The notes below the pieces were generated by a model, which had not been told where the DNA came from, did no database searches, and saw only the letters and a list, made by a program, of their open reading frames with translations. A program made the position numbers and the translations under genes. 64,000 nucleotides of DNA from Aquabacterium sp. A3 (GTDB taxonomy: Bacteria > Pseudomonadota > Gammaproteobacteria > Burkholderiales > Burkholderiaceae_C), in NCBI RefSeq assembly GCF_038069945.1, contig NZ_JBBPEV010000001.1, forward strand, positions 372,001-436,000, given 5' to 3'. This document shows, one piece after another, positions 46,932 through 56,055 of the stretch (positions within the stretch are counted from its first letter, which is position 1; the number at the start of each line of letters is the position of its first letter).

Positions 46932-48746
46932 ATGCCCCAACGCATCGACTACCAGGTTCGCCTGCCAGCGCCCCACACCCACCGGTTCAGCGTCACGCTA
47001 AAGATCGCCCGTCCTCAGGCCAAACAACGGCTAAGCCTGCCGGTGTGGATTCCTGGCAGCTACCTGGTTCGGGAGTTTGCCCGCCACCTGTCACCCATCA
47101 CGGCACGACAGGGCGCGCATGAGATCGGCGTGACGCCGATCGACAAAAGCACCTGGGAGCTGGATTGCTCCGACCGCGAAGCCGTCATGGTGAGCTATGA
47201 GGTGTACGCCTTTGACACCTCGGTGAGAGCGGCCTTTCTGGACAGTGGCCGTGGGTTCTTCAATGGCACCAGCGTCTTCTTGCGCGTCGAAGGCCAAGAC
47301 ACGCAGGTGCACCGCCTGCACCTGATGGGCGCCCCCAAAGGCTGGCGCGTGGGCACCGCCCTGTCGCCGCTGAAGGTCAATGCGCAAGGCTGGGGCGCCT
47401 ACGAGGCCCGTGACTACGACGAGCTCGTGGACCACCCGGTTGAGATGGGGCCGTTCTGGCAGGGAGGATTCAGCGTGCGCGGCGTGCGCCACGACTGGGT
47501 GGTGGCTGGCGCACCGCCAGATTTTGATGGCGACAAGCTCCTGGCCGACTGCCGTCGCATCTGTGAGGCACAGATCCAGTTCTGGCATGGTCGCGGCAAA
47601 CCGGATTTCAAACACTACGTGTTCCTGCTCAACGCCGTGGACGACGGTTACGGAGGGCTGGAACACCGCCGCAGCACCGCACTGATCTGCAGCCGCAAAG
47701 ACCTGCCGCGCACTGGGCGCGCAGTCAACGACGAGGGCTACACCACGCTGCTGGGGCTGATCAGCCACGAATACTTCCACACCTGGAATGTCAAACGGCT
47801 CAAGCCCACTGACTTTGCCCCCTACGACTACACCAGAGAGAACCACACCCGGATGCTGTGGTTCTTTGAAGGGTTCACGTCGTATTACGACGACCAGTTT
47901 CTGCTGCGCACCGGGCTGCTGGACGCCAAGGCCTATCTGAAGCTGTTGGGACGCACCGTCAACCAGGTGCTGGCCACCCCTGGACGGGAGCACCACAGCG
48001 CCGCGCAAGCCAGCTTTGATGCCTGGATTCGTTATTACCGGCCGGACGAGAACACGGCCAACGCGACCGTCAATTACTACACCAAGGGCGCACTGGTGGC
48101 TTTGTGTCTGGACCTGGCGCTGCGCAGCCTGCCTGAGCAGGCGCCACAGCCTGCCGCCAGCCTGGATGGCGTGATGGCCCGGCTCTGGCACTTGAAACGC
48201 CCCATCACCCACGCCGATGTGGCAGAAGCCGTGGCCCAGGAGGCAGGCACGCTGGTGCCACCAGCCTGGACCCAGCCCCGTCAAGGTGGCCGCAACACCC
48301 TGCAACCTTGGGCCGACCTGCTATACCGCTGGACAGAAACGCCCGAAGAGTTGCCGCTGCGCGCGGCCCTGGATGCGCTGGCGGTGGAATGGCTGGAAAA
48401 GCCAGCCCCGATGCCTCAGCGGCTGGGCTTGCGCCTGTCAGACCAAGGTGGCGTGCTGAAAGTGATGGCCGTGATGCGCGACAGCGTGGCCGAATCGACC
48501 GGGCTACAGGCCGGTGATGAATGGCTGGGGCTGGACGGCTGGCGCGTGCGCAAGGCAGATGACATTCAGCAATGGCTGGATGTGAAGCGCGGCGGGCAAA
48601 CGCTGGTGATTTGCCGCGATGGTCGGCTGCTCAACCTGAGCCTGGCGCCCATGCAAGCCAAGCCGCCCGCGCTGGTTGCGCTGGGCCTGTCGAACACCGA
48701 TGTGACCGACAAGCGCTCACGACGCCAGGCCTGGCTGTCCGCCTGA
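46932..48746 (+). CDS. M61-family metallopeptidase with PDZ domain
   Basis: Glycyl-aminopeptidase-type zinc enzyme of 604 aa. An N-terminal beta domain (about 1-170, LPVWIPGSYLVREFARH), then a thermolysin-like core with GGLEHRRST (242-250), HEYFH at 279-283 and Glu313 (WFFEGFTSYYDD) as third ligand, and a C-terminal PDZ domain (about 510-575, GLQAGDEWLGLDGW). No signal peptide is visible, so it is likely cytoplasmic. Its stop is one base from the next start. Confidence 0.93.
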   Translation: MPQRIDYQVRLPAPHTHRFSVTLKIARPQAKQRLSLPVWIPGSYLVREFARHLSPITARQGAHEIGVTPIDKSTWELDCSDREAVMVSYEVYAFDTSVRAAFLDSGRGFFNGTSVFLRVEGQDTQVHRLHLMGAPKGWRVGTALSPLKVNAQGWGAYEARDYDELVDHPVEMGPFWQGGFSVRGVRHDWVVAGAPPDFDGDKLLADCRRICEAQIQFWHGRGKPDFKHYVFLLNAVDDGYGGLEHRRSTALICSRKDLPRTGRAVNDEGYTTLLGLISHEYFHTWNVKRLKPTDFAPYDYTRENHTRMLWFFEGFTSYYDDQFLLRTGLLDAKAYLKLLGRTVNQVLATPGREHHSAAQASFDAWIRYYRPDENTANATVNYYTKGALVALCLDLALRSLPEQAPQPAASLDGVMARLWHLKRPITHADVAEAVAQEAGTLVPPAWTQPRQGGRNTLQPWADLLYRWTETPEELPLRAALDALAVEWLEKPAPMPQRLGLRLSDQGGVLKVMAVMRDSVAESTGLQAGDEWLGLDGWRVRKADDIQQWLDVKRGGQTLVICRDGRLLNLSLAPMQAKPPALVALGLSNTDVTDKRSRRQAWLSA

Positions 48747-48747
48747 C

Positions 48748-49947
48748 ATGCGTCAGCACCGCGTGGGCCTGATCATGCTGTGCATGGCCGTGGTGGCCCT
48801 GCACCTGTGGTTCGCGTCCTGGGTGGGCGACCAGGTGCCACGCCATGCCACCGCCGATCAGGGCATACAGCGCCTGAGCGCTGTCTACGAGGCCGAGCTG
48901 CGATTCAGCGCCCCGCCCCAGGCGGTGCGGTCACCACCGCCGCCCGTGAAGCGCCCGGCCGTGCCGCGGCCATCGCCCCCTGTGCCCCAGGCGCCGGCCT
49001 CGGCCGCGTCCAGCCCCGAGCCGCCACCTGAGCCCACGTCAGAGCCCATGCTGGAGCCTGTGCTGGAGCCCACACCAGAGCCGCCACCCGAGCCCCTCAC
49101 CATGGATGAGCCGCCCTCTGCAGCGGCGCCATCGGCCAGTGAAGAGGCCGTAGCCGAGGTGATGAGCAGCCCGTCTGAACCCGAGGCACCAACGACGGCC
49201 TCACAGCCATTGCTGTCAGGATCGGACAAGCGTCATGTGGCGTCAGGCGACGACGAATCGTTCCAATGGCCCTTGGCCACGCGGGTCAGTTATTCGCTGG
49301 AAGGCCATTACCGAGGCCCTGTTCACGGCCAGGCCACGGTGGAATGGTTGAGCCTGGGGCCGTACTACCAGGTGCACGTCGATGCCATCGTCGGCCCATC
49401 GTTCGCCCCCATCGGCTCGTGGCGTCTGAGCAGCGAGGGTCAGATCACCGCCGATGGCCTGGTGCCGCGTCGCCACGAGAACCTGGATCGAGTGGTCATC
49501 CGTGGCACGCGCACACGCACCAGCGAATTTGGCGATGACACCGTGCGGCTCAACGATGGCACTGAACTGAAACGCCCGCCCGGCATGCAAGACCCTGCCA
49601 GCCTGCTGATTCAGATCGCCTACATATTCATCACGCAGCCCGAGCGCGCACGGCCCGGACAGGCGCTGGACATGACCGTGGTCACGACACGCAAGGTTGA
49701 ATCACTGCGCTTTGACGTGGTGGCCCGGGAAACCCTGGACACCCCCGTGGGCCGCATCGAAACGCTGCACGTGAAGCCTCAGCGGCAGGTGGAGGAAAAA
49801 GGAAGCGCCCCGGCCGACATGTGGTTTGCGCCCTCGCTGCAGTACCTGCCCGTGAAGATCCTGGTGAAGGCGGCCGACCAGCCCACGTTCATGCAACTGA
49901 CCCTGGCCAAGCTGCCCGAGCAGCAAGCCGCCCCCCAGGCGCCCTGA
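48748..49947 (+). CDS. DUF3108 protein with TonB-like Pro/Glu spacer
   Basis: 399 aa. An N-terminal hydrophobic anchor or signal (about 7-27) is followed by a Pro-rich region (56-157) that contains repeated EP units at 89-116 and further Pro/Ala/Ser stretches, like the periplasm-spanning part of TonB. Residues about 172-390 form the DUF3108 domain (RVSYSLEGHYRGPVHGQATVEW, VVTTRKVESLRFDVVARE, AFxP-like WFAPSLQYLPVKI). Probably inner-membrane-anchored and periplasmic. The role of the domain is unknown. ATG one base after the M61 stop, so translation is coupled. Confidence 0.83.
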   Translation: MRQHRVGLIMLCMAVVALHLWFASWVGDQVPRHATADQGIQRLSAVYEAELRFSAPPQAVRSPPPPVKRPAVPRPSPPVPQAPASAASSPEPPPEPTSEPMLEPVLEPTPEPPPEPLTMDEPPSAAAPSASEEAVAEVMSSPSEPEAPTTASQPLLSGSDKRHVASGDDESFQWPLATRVSYSLEGHYRGPVHGQATVEWLSLGPYYQVHVDAIVGPSFAPIGSWRLSSEGQITADGLVPRRHENLDRVVIRGTRTRTSEFGDDTVRLNDGTELKRPPGMQDPASLLIQIAYIFITQPERARPGQALDMTVVTTRKVESLRFDVVARETLDTPVGRIETLHVKPQRQVEEKGSAPADMWFAPSLQYLPVKILVKAADQPTFMQLTLAKLPEQQAAPQAP

Positions 49948-49961
49948 GACCACGTCGGTGG

Positions 49962-50759
49962 TCAGCGTTTGCCCGCTTGGGCTTCTGCGGCACGCGCAAT
50001 GCGTTGCTCGATCTGTGCGGCCGATGCGGCACCTGGCAAGCGGGTGCCATCTTCAAAAAAGATCGCCGGGGTGCCTCGCACCGCCATCTTCTGGGCCATG
50101 GCCGCGTTGCGCTCCAGCGGCGTGGGGCATTGGCCCAGCGGGCGCTGTGGCTGCTCGCCACGCAGCATCCAGCCCAGCCAGGCATCGGTGCGGTTCTTCA
50201 TGCACCAGATGCTTTCGGCCTTGCTGCGAGAGTCCGGCCCCAGCAGGGGCACCATGAAGGTGTAGACGGTGATGTCTTTCATGGACTGGAATTCGCGCTC
50301 CAGCCGCTTGCAGTAACCACAGTTGGGGTCGGAGAACACCGCCACCTTGCGCGAACCATTGCCACTGCGCCACACCACGGCGTCCTTGAGTGGCAGTTTG
50401 GCGAAGTCGATGCGGGTGATGTCCTGGATGCGCTCTTCGGTGAGGTTGCGCTGGCTGCGGGTGTCAATGATCTGCCCGACGATGAGGTAATCGCCATTGG
50501 CATCGGTGTAGAAGATGTTGTCTCCGGAGCGCAGCTCGATCAGCCCGGGAAACGACGTGGTGCGCGCCGACTGAATGGGCGGCAGATCCTGCAAGCGCTG
50601 CGACAGCTTGGCAGCCAGGGCCTGCACCTGAGCCGCCGGCAGATCGGTCTGGGCCATGGCACCGCCGGCGCTGAACGCCCACGCGGTCGCACCAAGGACC
50701 AGCGTGCCCAGCAGTCGGATCAGGGAGGCACGCGGGCCTGAAGAGGGTGCTGAAAACAT
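49962..50759 (-). CDS. dsbC: thiol:disulfide interchange protein DsbC
   Basis: Periplasmic disulfide isomerase, 265 aa. Signal peptide at 1-36 (LGTLVLGATAWAFSAGGAMA), an N-terminal dimerisation domain (about 40-100), and a thioredoxin domain with Cys147-Gly-Tyr-Cys150 (DPNCGYCKRLE). Cys186 and Cys211 form the second, structural pair. RGTPAIFFEDG has the cis-Pro loop. Start ATG at 50759; the frame runs upstream into the monooxygenase gene without merit. It converges on the DUF3108 gene with 14 bp between. Confidence 0.95.
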   Translation of the reverse strand: MFSAPSSGPRASLIRLLGTLVLGATAWAFSAGGAMAQTDLPAAQVQALAAKLSQRLQDLPPIQSARTTSFPGLIELRSGDNIFYTDANGDYLIVGQIIDTRSQRNLTEERIQDITRIDFAKLPLKDAVVWRSGNGSRKVAVFSDPNCGYCKRLEREFQSMKDITVYTFMVPLLGPDSRSKAESIWCMKNRTDAWLGWMLRGEQPQRPLGQCPTPLERNAAMAQKMAVRGTPAIFFEDGTRLPGAASAAQIEQRIARAAEAQAGKR

Positions 50760-50797
50760 GTACGGGGTTCCTTGCTTCTTGAGAGGGTGCCTGGGGC

Positions 50798-51955
50798 TCA
50801 GGCGTCCAGTGCCTGGCTCACCAGCCAGCGTTTGAGTGGCCCCGTGCGCTGCACGAGGCTCATGCCCACATTGCGCAGGTCGCGAACCGGTGCGCGCGGA
50901 TCGGCAAACAGGTGCAGCAGCCCATCGGTCACGCCCGACATGGCGCGGGTGGGCCACAGACGGCGACGCACGTAACGCTGCAGGGTGCGCTCATCGCCCG
51001 GAGAACGCCACGGCGACTGTCGACGGGCCTGCACCAGCTCACCCACCAGCACATCCACATCGGCCAGGCCGAGGTTCAGGCCCTGGCCCGCCAAAGGGTG
51101 CACCTGGTGCGCGGCATCGCCCAGCAAAACCCACCCCGGACCACACCAGCGGTCGGCCTGCGCCAGGGCCAAGGGCCACGCGGCGCGCTCGGAGGCCAGG
51201 CTCAAGTGGCCAACCAACGCCGCACCCTCGGGGTCGCTGGCTTGCAGCGCCTGCATGAGGGCTTGCTCGAACTGCTCAGCAGGCAAGGCCATCAGGGCCT
51301 GTGCCTGGGCGGTGGGCACCGACCACACCAGGCCATAACTGGCCCCCGGCACCGGGTCATGGAATGGCAGCAAGGCCAGGATCTCGGGGGATCTGAACCA
51401 CTGGCGGGCCACCCCCTGGTGCGGATGCGCGGCCTTCAGCCGTGCCGCCACACCCATGTGGCCGTAATCCTGGCGCTCGAAGCTCACGCCCAGCGCACTG
51501 CGGGTGCCGGAGTGCTTGCCTTCGCACACCGCCAGCAGGGGCGCGGGTGATGCGTCCAGCGTCAGCACCGGCGCCACGCCCTGCACACCGGCGGCATAGC
51601 GCAAGGCCTGGGTCAGCAGGCGCTCCAGGGCGCCCGCGTCCACGATCCAGGTGAGCTCGCGCACCTGCTGCTGCCAGGCCGAAAAGGCCAGGCGCCCGCC
51701 ATCGTCGCCCCGAATCACCATGTCCCACACCGGGGTGGCGTGCGATTGCAGCTCAGGCCAGATGCGCAGGCGCTCAAGCAGCTGAATGGCCCGTGCATTG
51801 AGCGCGTAGGTGCGCACGTCCGCGCGCTCGGCTGTCGCAGAGGCCTCGGGCCGAGCCCAGGCCACCCGCCAGCCTTGCGCCGCCAGGGCCAGCGACAGGC
51901 TCATCGCCACCGCACCCGAGCCACTGACACACACCTCGAATCCTTTTGCAGACAT
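50798..51955 (-). CDS. UbiH/UbiF-family FAD-dependent monooxygenase
   Basis: Flavoprotein of 385 aa in the ubiquinone hydroxylase family. An N-terminal dinucleotide fold at 12-17 (GSGAVA), [12 protein letters not shown] in the middle, and the second FAD motif [21 protein letters not shown] near 270-290 are seen. It is 38 bp upstream of dsbC on the same strand. UbiH, UbiF and UbiI cannot be told apart by eye; the first glycine motif is a little degenerate. The ATG at 51955 starts [12 protein letters not shown]. Confidence 0.9.
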   Translation of the reverse strand: MSAKGFEVCVSGSGAVAMSLSLALAAQGWRVAWARPEASATAERADVRTYALNARAIQLLERLRIWPELQSHATPVWDMVIRGDDGGRLAFSAWQQQVRELTWIVDAGALERLLTQALRYAAGVQGVAPVLTLDASPAPLLAVCEGKHSGTRSALGVSFERQDYGHMGVAARLKAAHPHQGVARQWFRSPEILALLPFHDPVPGASYGLVWSVPTAQAQALMALPAEQFEQALMQALQASDPEGAALVGHLSLASERAAWPLALAQADRWCGPGWVLLGDAAHQVHPLAGQGLNLGLADVDVLVGELVQARRQSPWRSPGDERTLQRYVRRRLWPTRAMSGVTDGLLHLFADPRAPVRDLRNVGMSLVQRTGPLKRWLVSQALDA

Positions 51956-52099
51956 GTCGTGTGGGACCACCTTGGGGCCCGCTGGTTCCAACAGACCCCG
52001 AATCTAATACGGAAAGCCGGGGCCGACCGCGTAAAATCAAGGGTTTTGCGGCGCGTCAGACGCGGTGCACCTCTCAAGCAACCTCTACCAGGAACATCC

Positions 52100-53194
52100 A
52101 TGAGCCTCAAATGCGGCATCGTGGGTCTGCCCAACGTCGGCAAGTCCACCCTCTTCAACGCGCTGACCAAGGCCGGCATTGCGGCTGAAAACTACCCCTT
52201 CTGCACAATCGAGCCCAATGTGGGCGTGGTGGAAGTGCCCGACCCCCGCCTGCAGGCCCTCGCCGAGATCGTCAAGCCCGAGCGCATCCTGCCGGCCATC
52301 GTGGAGTTCGTGGACATCGCAGGCCTGGTGGCTGGCGCCTCCAAGGGCGAAGGCCTGGGCAACCAGTTCCTCAGCCACATCCGCGAGACGGACGCCATCG
52401 TCAACGTGGTGCGCTGCTTCGAGGACGACAACGTGATCCACGTGGCCGGCAAGGTCGACCCGATCGCCGACATCGAGGTCATCCAGACCGAGCTGTGCCT
52501 GGCCGACCTGGGCACCGTGGAGAAAAGCCTGCACCGCTACCAGAAGGCTGCCCGTTCGGGCAATGACAAGGAAGCGGCGGCCCTGGTGAAGGTGCTGGAG
52601 AAGTGCCAGGCCGCGCTGGACCAGGCCCAACCTGTGCGCACCATCGATTTCAGCAAGGAAGAACTGGCCATCCTCAAGCCGCTGTGCCTGATCACGGCCA
52701 AGCCCGCCATGTTCGTGGGCAATGTGTCTGAAACCGGCTTTGACAACAACCCCTTCCTGGACCGCCTGCGCGAATACGCCGCCGCCCAGAAGGGCGAAGT
52801 GGTGGCCATTTGCGCCAAGACGGAAGCCGAACTGGCCGAGATGGACGACGAGGACCGCGCCATGTTCCTGGCCGAAATGGGCCAGAGCGAACCGGGGCTG
52901 AACCGCCTGATTCGCGCAGGCTTCAAGCTGCTGGGGCTGCAGACCTACTTCACCGCCGGGGTGAAGGAAGTGCGCGCCTGGACGGTGCCGGTGGGCGCCA
53001 CCGCCCCGCAGGCCGCCGGCGTGATCCACACCGATTTTGAGCGCGGGTTCATTCGCGCTCAGACGATCGCCTTTGAAGACTTCATCCAGTACAAGGGCGA
53101 ACAGGGCGCCAAAGACGCCGGCAAGATGCGCGCTGAAGGCAAAGAGTACATCGTCAAGGATGGCGATGTGCTCAACTTCCTGTTCAACGTCTAA
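52100..53194 (+). CDS. ychF: redox-regulated ATPase YchF
   Basis: Obg-related P-loop ATPase (364 aa) that binds ATP rather than GTP and is linked to ribosomes and oxidative stress. G1 GLPNVGKST at 8-16, G3 [20 protein letters not shown], a central coiled coil, and a C-terminal TGS domain ([16 protein letters not shown], ...[10 protein letters not shown]). AGGA lies 6 nt before the ATG at 52100; the longer frame upstream covers the divergent gene and is not real. Its stop is 7 bp from the convergent transporter gene. Confidence 0.97.
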   Translation: MSLKCGIVGLPNVGKSTLFNALTKAGIAAENYPFCTIEPNVGVVEVPDPRLQALAEIVKPERILPAIVEFVDIAGLVAGASKGEGLGNQFLSHIRETDAIVNVVRCFEDDNVIHVAGKVDPIADIEVIQTELCLADLGTVEKSLHRYQKAARSGNDKEAAALVKVLEKCQAALDQAQPVRTIDFSKEELAILKPLCLITAKPAMFVGNVSETGFDNNPFLDRLREYAAAQKGEVVAICAKTEAELAEMDDEDRAMFLAEMGQSEPGLNRLIRAGFKLLGLQTYFTAGVKEVRAWTVPVGATAPQAAGVIHTDFERGFIRAQTIAFEDFIQYKGEQGAKDAGKMRAEGKEYIVKDGDVLNFLFNV

Positions 53195-53201
53195 GCCCTG
53201 C

Positions 53202-54107
53202 TCAGGCGCGCTGCACCGCCCCGATCTTGGCGGCGTCGCGCGAGAGCTGCTCTCGGCGGGTGATGCCGCGGAACCACACCGTCACGGCCGATGAGCTCAG
53301 CACGATGAACAGCGAGTACAGCACCGGGATCAGCAGCACCTCTTGCTGCTGGGTGCCCGTGAAGGTGAGCGTGACGATCAGCACGGCCAGCGGACCGTTC
53401 TGAATACCGGTCTCCAAAGCGATGGTGCGCGCGCGGTGGGTGTCTTGCCTGAGCATGCGCGACAGGCCATAGCCCAGGGCGAATCCGCACAGCCCCAGGC
53501 CGATGGAGCCCGCGTACACCGGGAACCCGGTGCTCAGCAACAGGGGCCAGTTGCGCGGCACCCATGAGCCCACCAGGAACACAATCACGACCACACCCAG
53601 CACGCCGCCGATCAGCTCGATGACGGCGCCCACGTTGGCATTCCATTTGCGCAAGGCGATACCGATCACGGTGGGCACCAGCAGCACGAACAGCACCTGG
53701 ATGACGTTACCTGGCGGAATCTGCCAGTTGCCCTCGATGCCTTGAGAGTAGAACGCCAGCGTGATGGGCACCATGACGATGGCCACCAGGGTGGAGCCCA
53801 TGGTCATGAGGATGGACAGGCTCAACACGCCCTTGCTGAAGTAGGTGAAGATGTTGCTGGTGGTGCCTCCAGGCATGCACCCCATCAGGATCAGCCCCAC
53901 CATGTAGGCTGGCGGCAGCTCCAGCGCCCGGGCCAGCAAGAAAGCGATGAACGGCATCAGCCCGTACTGGCAGACCAGGCCCACAAATATGCCCTGGGGC
54001 TTGCGCAGCGCGATCGCAAAATCCTTGAAGGTGAGGCTGGCGCCCATGCCCAGCATGATCACCATCATCATGATGCCCAGCAACCTGGTTTCGAGTTCGC
54101 TCAACAT
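53202..54107 (-). CDS. bile acid:sodium symporter family (BASS) transporter
   Basis: Multi-span membrane protein of 301 aa, about nine to ten helices. LILMGCMPGGTTSNIFTYFSKG and ALETGIQNGPLAVLIV are the two crossover motifs that bind Na+ in ASBT-type transporters. Substrate is unknown: organic anion, pantoate-like acid or sulfate conjugate. It lies 3 bp after fadD, so the two are cotranscribed, perhaps linking uptake of an acid to CoA activation. Confidence 0.9.
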   Translation of the reverse strand: MLSELETRLLGIMMMVIMLGMGASLTFKDFAIALRKPQGIFVGLVCQYGLMPFIAFLLARALELPPAYMVGLILMGCMPGGTTSNIFTYFSKGVLSLSILMTMGSTLVAIVMVPITLAFYSQGIEGNWQIPPGNVIQVLFVLLVPTVIGIALRKWNANVGAVIELIGGVLGVVVIVFLVGSWVPRNWPLLLSTGFPVYAGSIGLGLCGFALGYGLSRMLRQDTHRARTIALETGIQNGPLAVLIVTLTFTGTQQQEVLLIPVLYSLFIVLSSSAVTVWFRGITRREQLSRDAAKIGAVQRA

Positions 54108-54110
54108 GGT

Positions 54111-55847
54111 TCATGCCCCCTTCTTCGTGTGGCCCAGGACCTCATTGCGCAACTCGCGGCGCAAGATCTTGCCGATCGGGGTCTTGGGAAGCTCGTCGCG
54201 GAAGTGGATGCGCACGGGCATCTTGTACGCCGTGAGCTCGGCCCGGCAATGCGCCATCAACTCGGCCTCGGTCACGCTGTCGTCGCGCTTGACCACGTAG
54301 GCCCACACGGCCTCCCCGGTCTTGTGGTCGGGCACACCGATCACGGCCGCTTCCATCACCTTGTCGTGCGCCGTCAGCACGTCCTCGACCTCGTTGGGGT
54401 ACACGTTGAAGCCTGAGACCAGGATCATGTCCTTCTTGCGATCGACGATGGTGAAGGTGCCATCGGCGCTCATCACCGCCACATCCCCGGTGTACAGCCA
54501 GCCGTCACGCAGGGTCTTGGCGGTTTCATCGGGGCGCTGCCAGTAACCCTGCATCACCTGCGGGCCCTGCACGATCAGCTCGCCACGCTCGCCCACCGGC
54601 ACGTCGTGGCCATCGTCGTCCACCAGGCGCACCGCCGTCATGGGCGCCGGGATGCCGATGCTGCCGTGCTGCCGGGGGGCGTTCAAGGGCTGAAAACACA
54701 CCACGGGTGAGGACTCGGTCAATCCATAGCCTTCCACCAGGGGGCAGCCCACCATCTCTTCCCAGCGCTTGACCACCGCATGGTGCATGGCCGCGCCACC
54801 ACCGCCTGCCGCCTTGATGTGCTTGGGCGGGAAGGCAGCAAACCACTCTTCATTGAGCAGGGCGTTGTACAAGGTGTTGACGCCCGTCAGCCAGGTGATG
54901 CGGTAGTTCTCGAACGCACGTTGCAGGTTCTGGATCGGGCGTGGGCTGGGCACCAGGATGTTGCACGCGCCCATGCGGAACATGCACAGGAAGTTCACCG
55001 TGAAGGCAAACACGTGGTACAGCGGCAGCGCCGTGAGCACGACCTCTTTGCCGGGGTCGATGTGGCTGCGGGTCATGCCCAGCATCTGATCGAGGTTCCA
55101 CAAGAGGTTGCCATGGGTCAGCATGGCGCCTTTGGACAACCCTGTCGTGCCGCCGGTGTACTGCAGCAAAGCCAGGTCGGCGTGTGTCATGTCGGCCCAG
55201 AAGGTGGATGCAGCGCCACCCGAGGCCTGGCGCCCTTGCGCCAGCGCATCGGGCAGGCTCACCACCTTCAAACCATGGGCGGGCACCAGGCGATTCCAGT
55301 ACTTCATCACGCCGTACACCACCTGCTTGACCACCGGGGGGAAAAACTCGGGCACCCGGGTCATGACCACATGCTGAACACCTGTCGTGGCCAGGATGGA
55401 CTCCAGCTTGTCGGCAAACATGTCGACGATGACGATGGCCTTGGCCCCGCTGTCATTGAACTGGTGCGCCATTTCGTGCGGCGTGTACAGCGGGTTGGTG
55501 TTGACCGCCACACATCCAGCCTTGAGCACCCCCAGCAAGGCCACCGGGTAACTCAGGCAGTTGGGCATCTGCAGCGCCACCCGGTCTCCGCGGGCCAGGC
55601 CCAGCGTGAGGCGCAGGTAGCGCGCAAACGCATCGCTCATCTCATCGAGTTGGGCGTAGGTCAATGAACCATACATGCCATTGGGCATCACCGTGGTGAA
55701 GGCCGTCTGGGCCGCAAACTGGCGCATGGCCTCGCTGGCCATCGCCGGCAAGCTGGGGTGAACGGGCGCCTCCAGTTGCGCCGGGATGTGCTGGCCGTAC
55801 TGCTGCAGCCAGGGCTTGAGGTCATAGGGCGAGGTGTGAGCGTTCAT
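54111..55847 (-). CDS. fadD: long-chain fatty-acid--CoA ligase
   Basis: Activates long-chain fatty acids for beta-oxidation or membrane lipids (578 aa). P-loop motif QYTGGTTGLSKGAML, then TALPLYHVFAFTVN, EGYGLTESSPVVCF, YTGDVAVMSADGTFTIVDRKKDMI and GFNVYPNEVEDVL, with the catalytic Lys in PIGKILRRELR. It resembles FadD more than the window's other ligase. ATG at 55847 (MNAHTSPYDLKPW). Divergent from the MCP gene. The 16-bp palindrome of the other ligase is not seen here. Confidence 0.94.
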   Translation of the reverse strand: MNAHTSPYDLKPWLQQYGQHIPAQLEAPVHPSLPAMASEAMRQFAAQTAFTTVMPNGMYGSLTYAQLDEMSDAFARYLRLTLGLARGDRVALQMPNCLSYPVALLGVLKAGCVAVNTNPLYTPHEMAHQFNDSGAKAIVIVDMFADKLESILATTGVQHVVMTRVPEFFPPVVKQVVYGVMKYWNRLVPAHGLKVVSLPDALAQGRQASGGAASTFWADMTHADLALLQYTGGTTGLSKGAMLTHGNLLWNLDQMLGMTRSHIDPGKEVVLTALPLYHVFAFTVNFLCMFRMGACNILVPSPRPIQNLQRAFENYRITWLTGVNTLYNALLNEEWFAAFPPKHIKAAGGGGAAMHHAVVKRWEEMVGCPLVEGYGLTESSPVVCFQPLNAPRQHGSIGIPAPMTAVRLVDDDGHDVPVGERGELIVQGPQVMQGYWQRPDETAKTLRDGWLYTGDVAVMSADGTFTIVDRKKDMILVSGFNVYPNEVEDVLTAHDKVMEAAVIGVPDHKTGEAVWAYVVKRDDSVTEAELMAHCRAELTAYKMPVRIHFRDELPKTPIGKILRRELRNEVLGHTKKGA

Positions 55848-55958
55848 GCATCCGCACAATGAGTCGTACCGTGCCTGCCACGATAGACGACTTGTCCGTT
55901 TATCCCAAGCCAAAAGCACACGATTCGTGGGCGTAATGGCTGAAAAGAGGGAAAACAC

Positions 55959-55985
55959 TCAAGCCGCCTCCATGACAACCGATAG
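55959..55985 (+). promoter_or_regulatory. candidate sigma-28 (FliA) promoter for the MCP gene
   Basis: TCAA (55959-55962), 15 bp, then ACCGATAG (55978-55985), against the sigma-28 pattern TAAA-N15-GCCGATAA: 3 of 4 and 6 of 8 matches. The predicted start is near 55992, about 65 nt before the gene. Chemoreceptors are typical late flagellar-class genes. Confidence 0.5.
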
Positions 55986-56055
55986 ACAGCACTGATGCGT
56001 TGCTGGCACCTCAGGGTTGCAAGGTGACGCCCACAGGTCACCCATGGAGGACGCC

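Noticed and set aside
48748..49947. DUF3108 protein as the missing RseB
   Set aside because: It has a Pro/Glu spacer and a different domain; no MucB/RseB motifs are seen.
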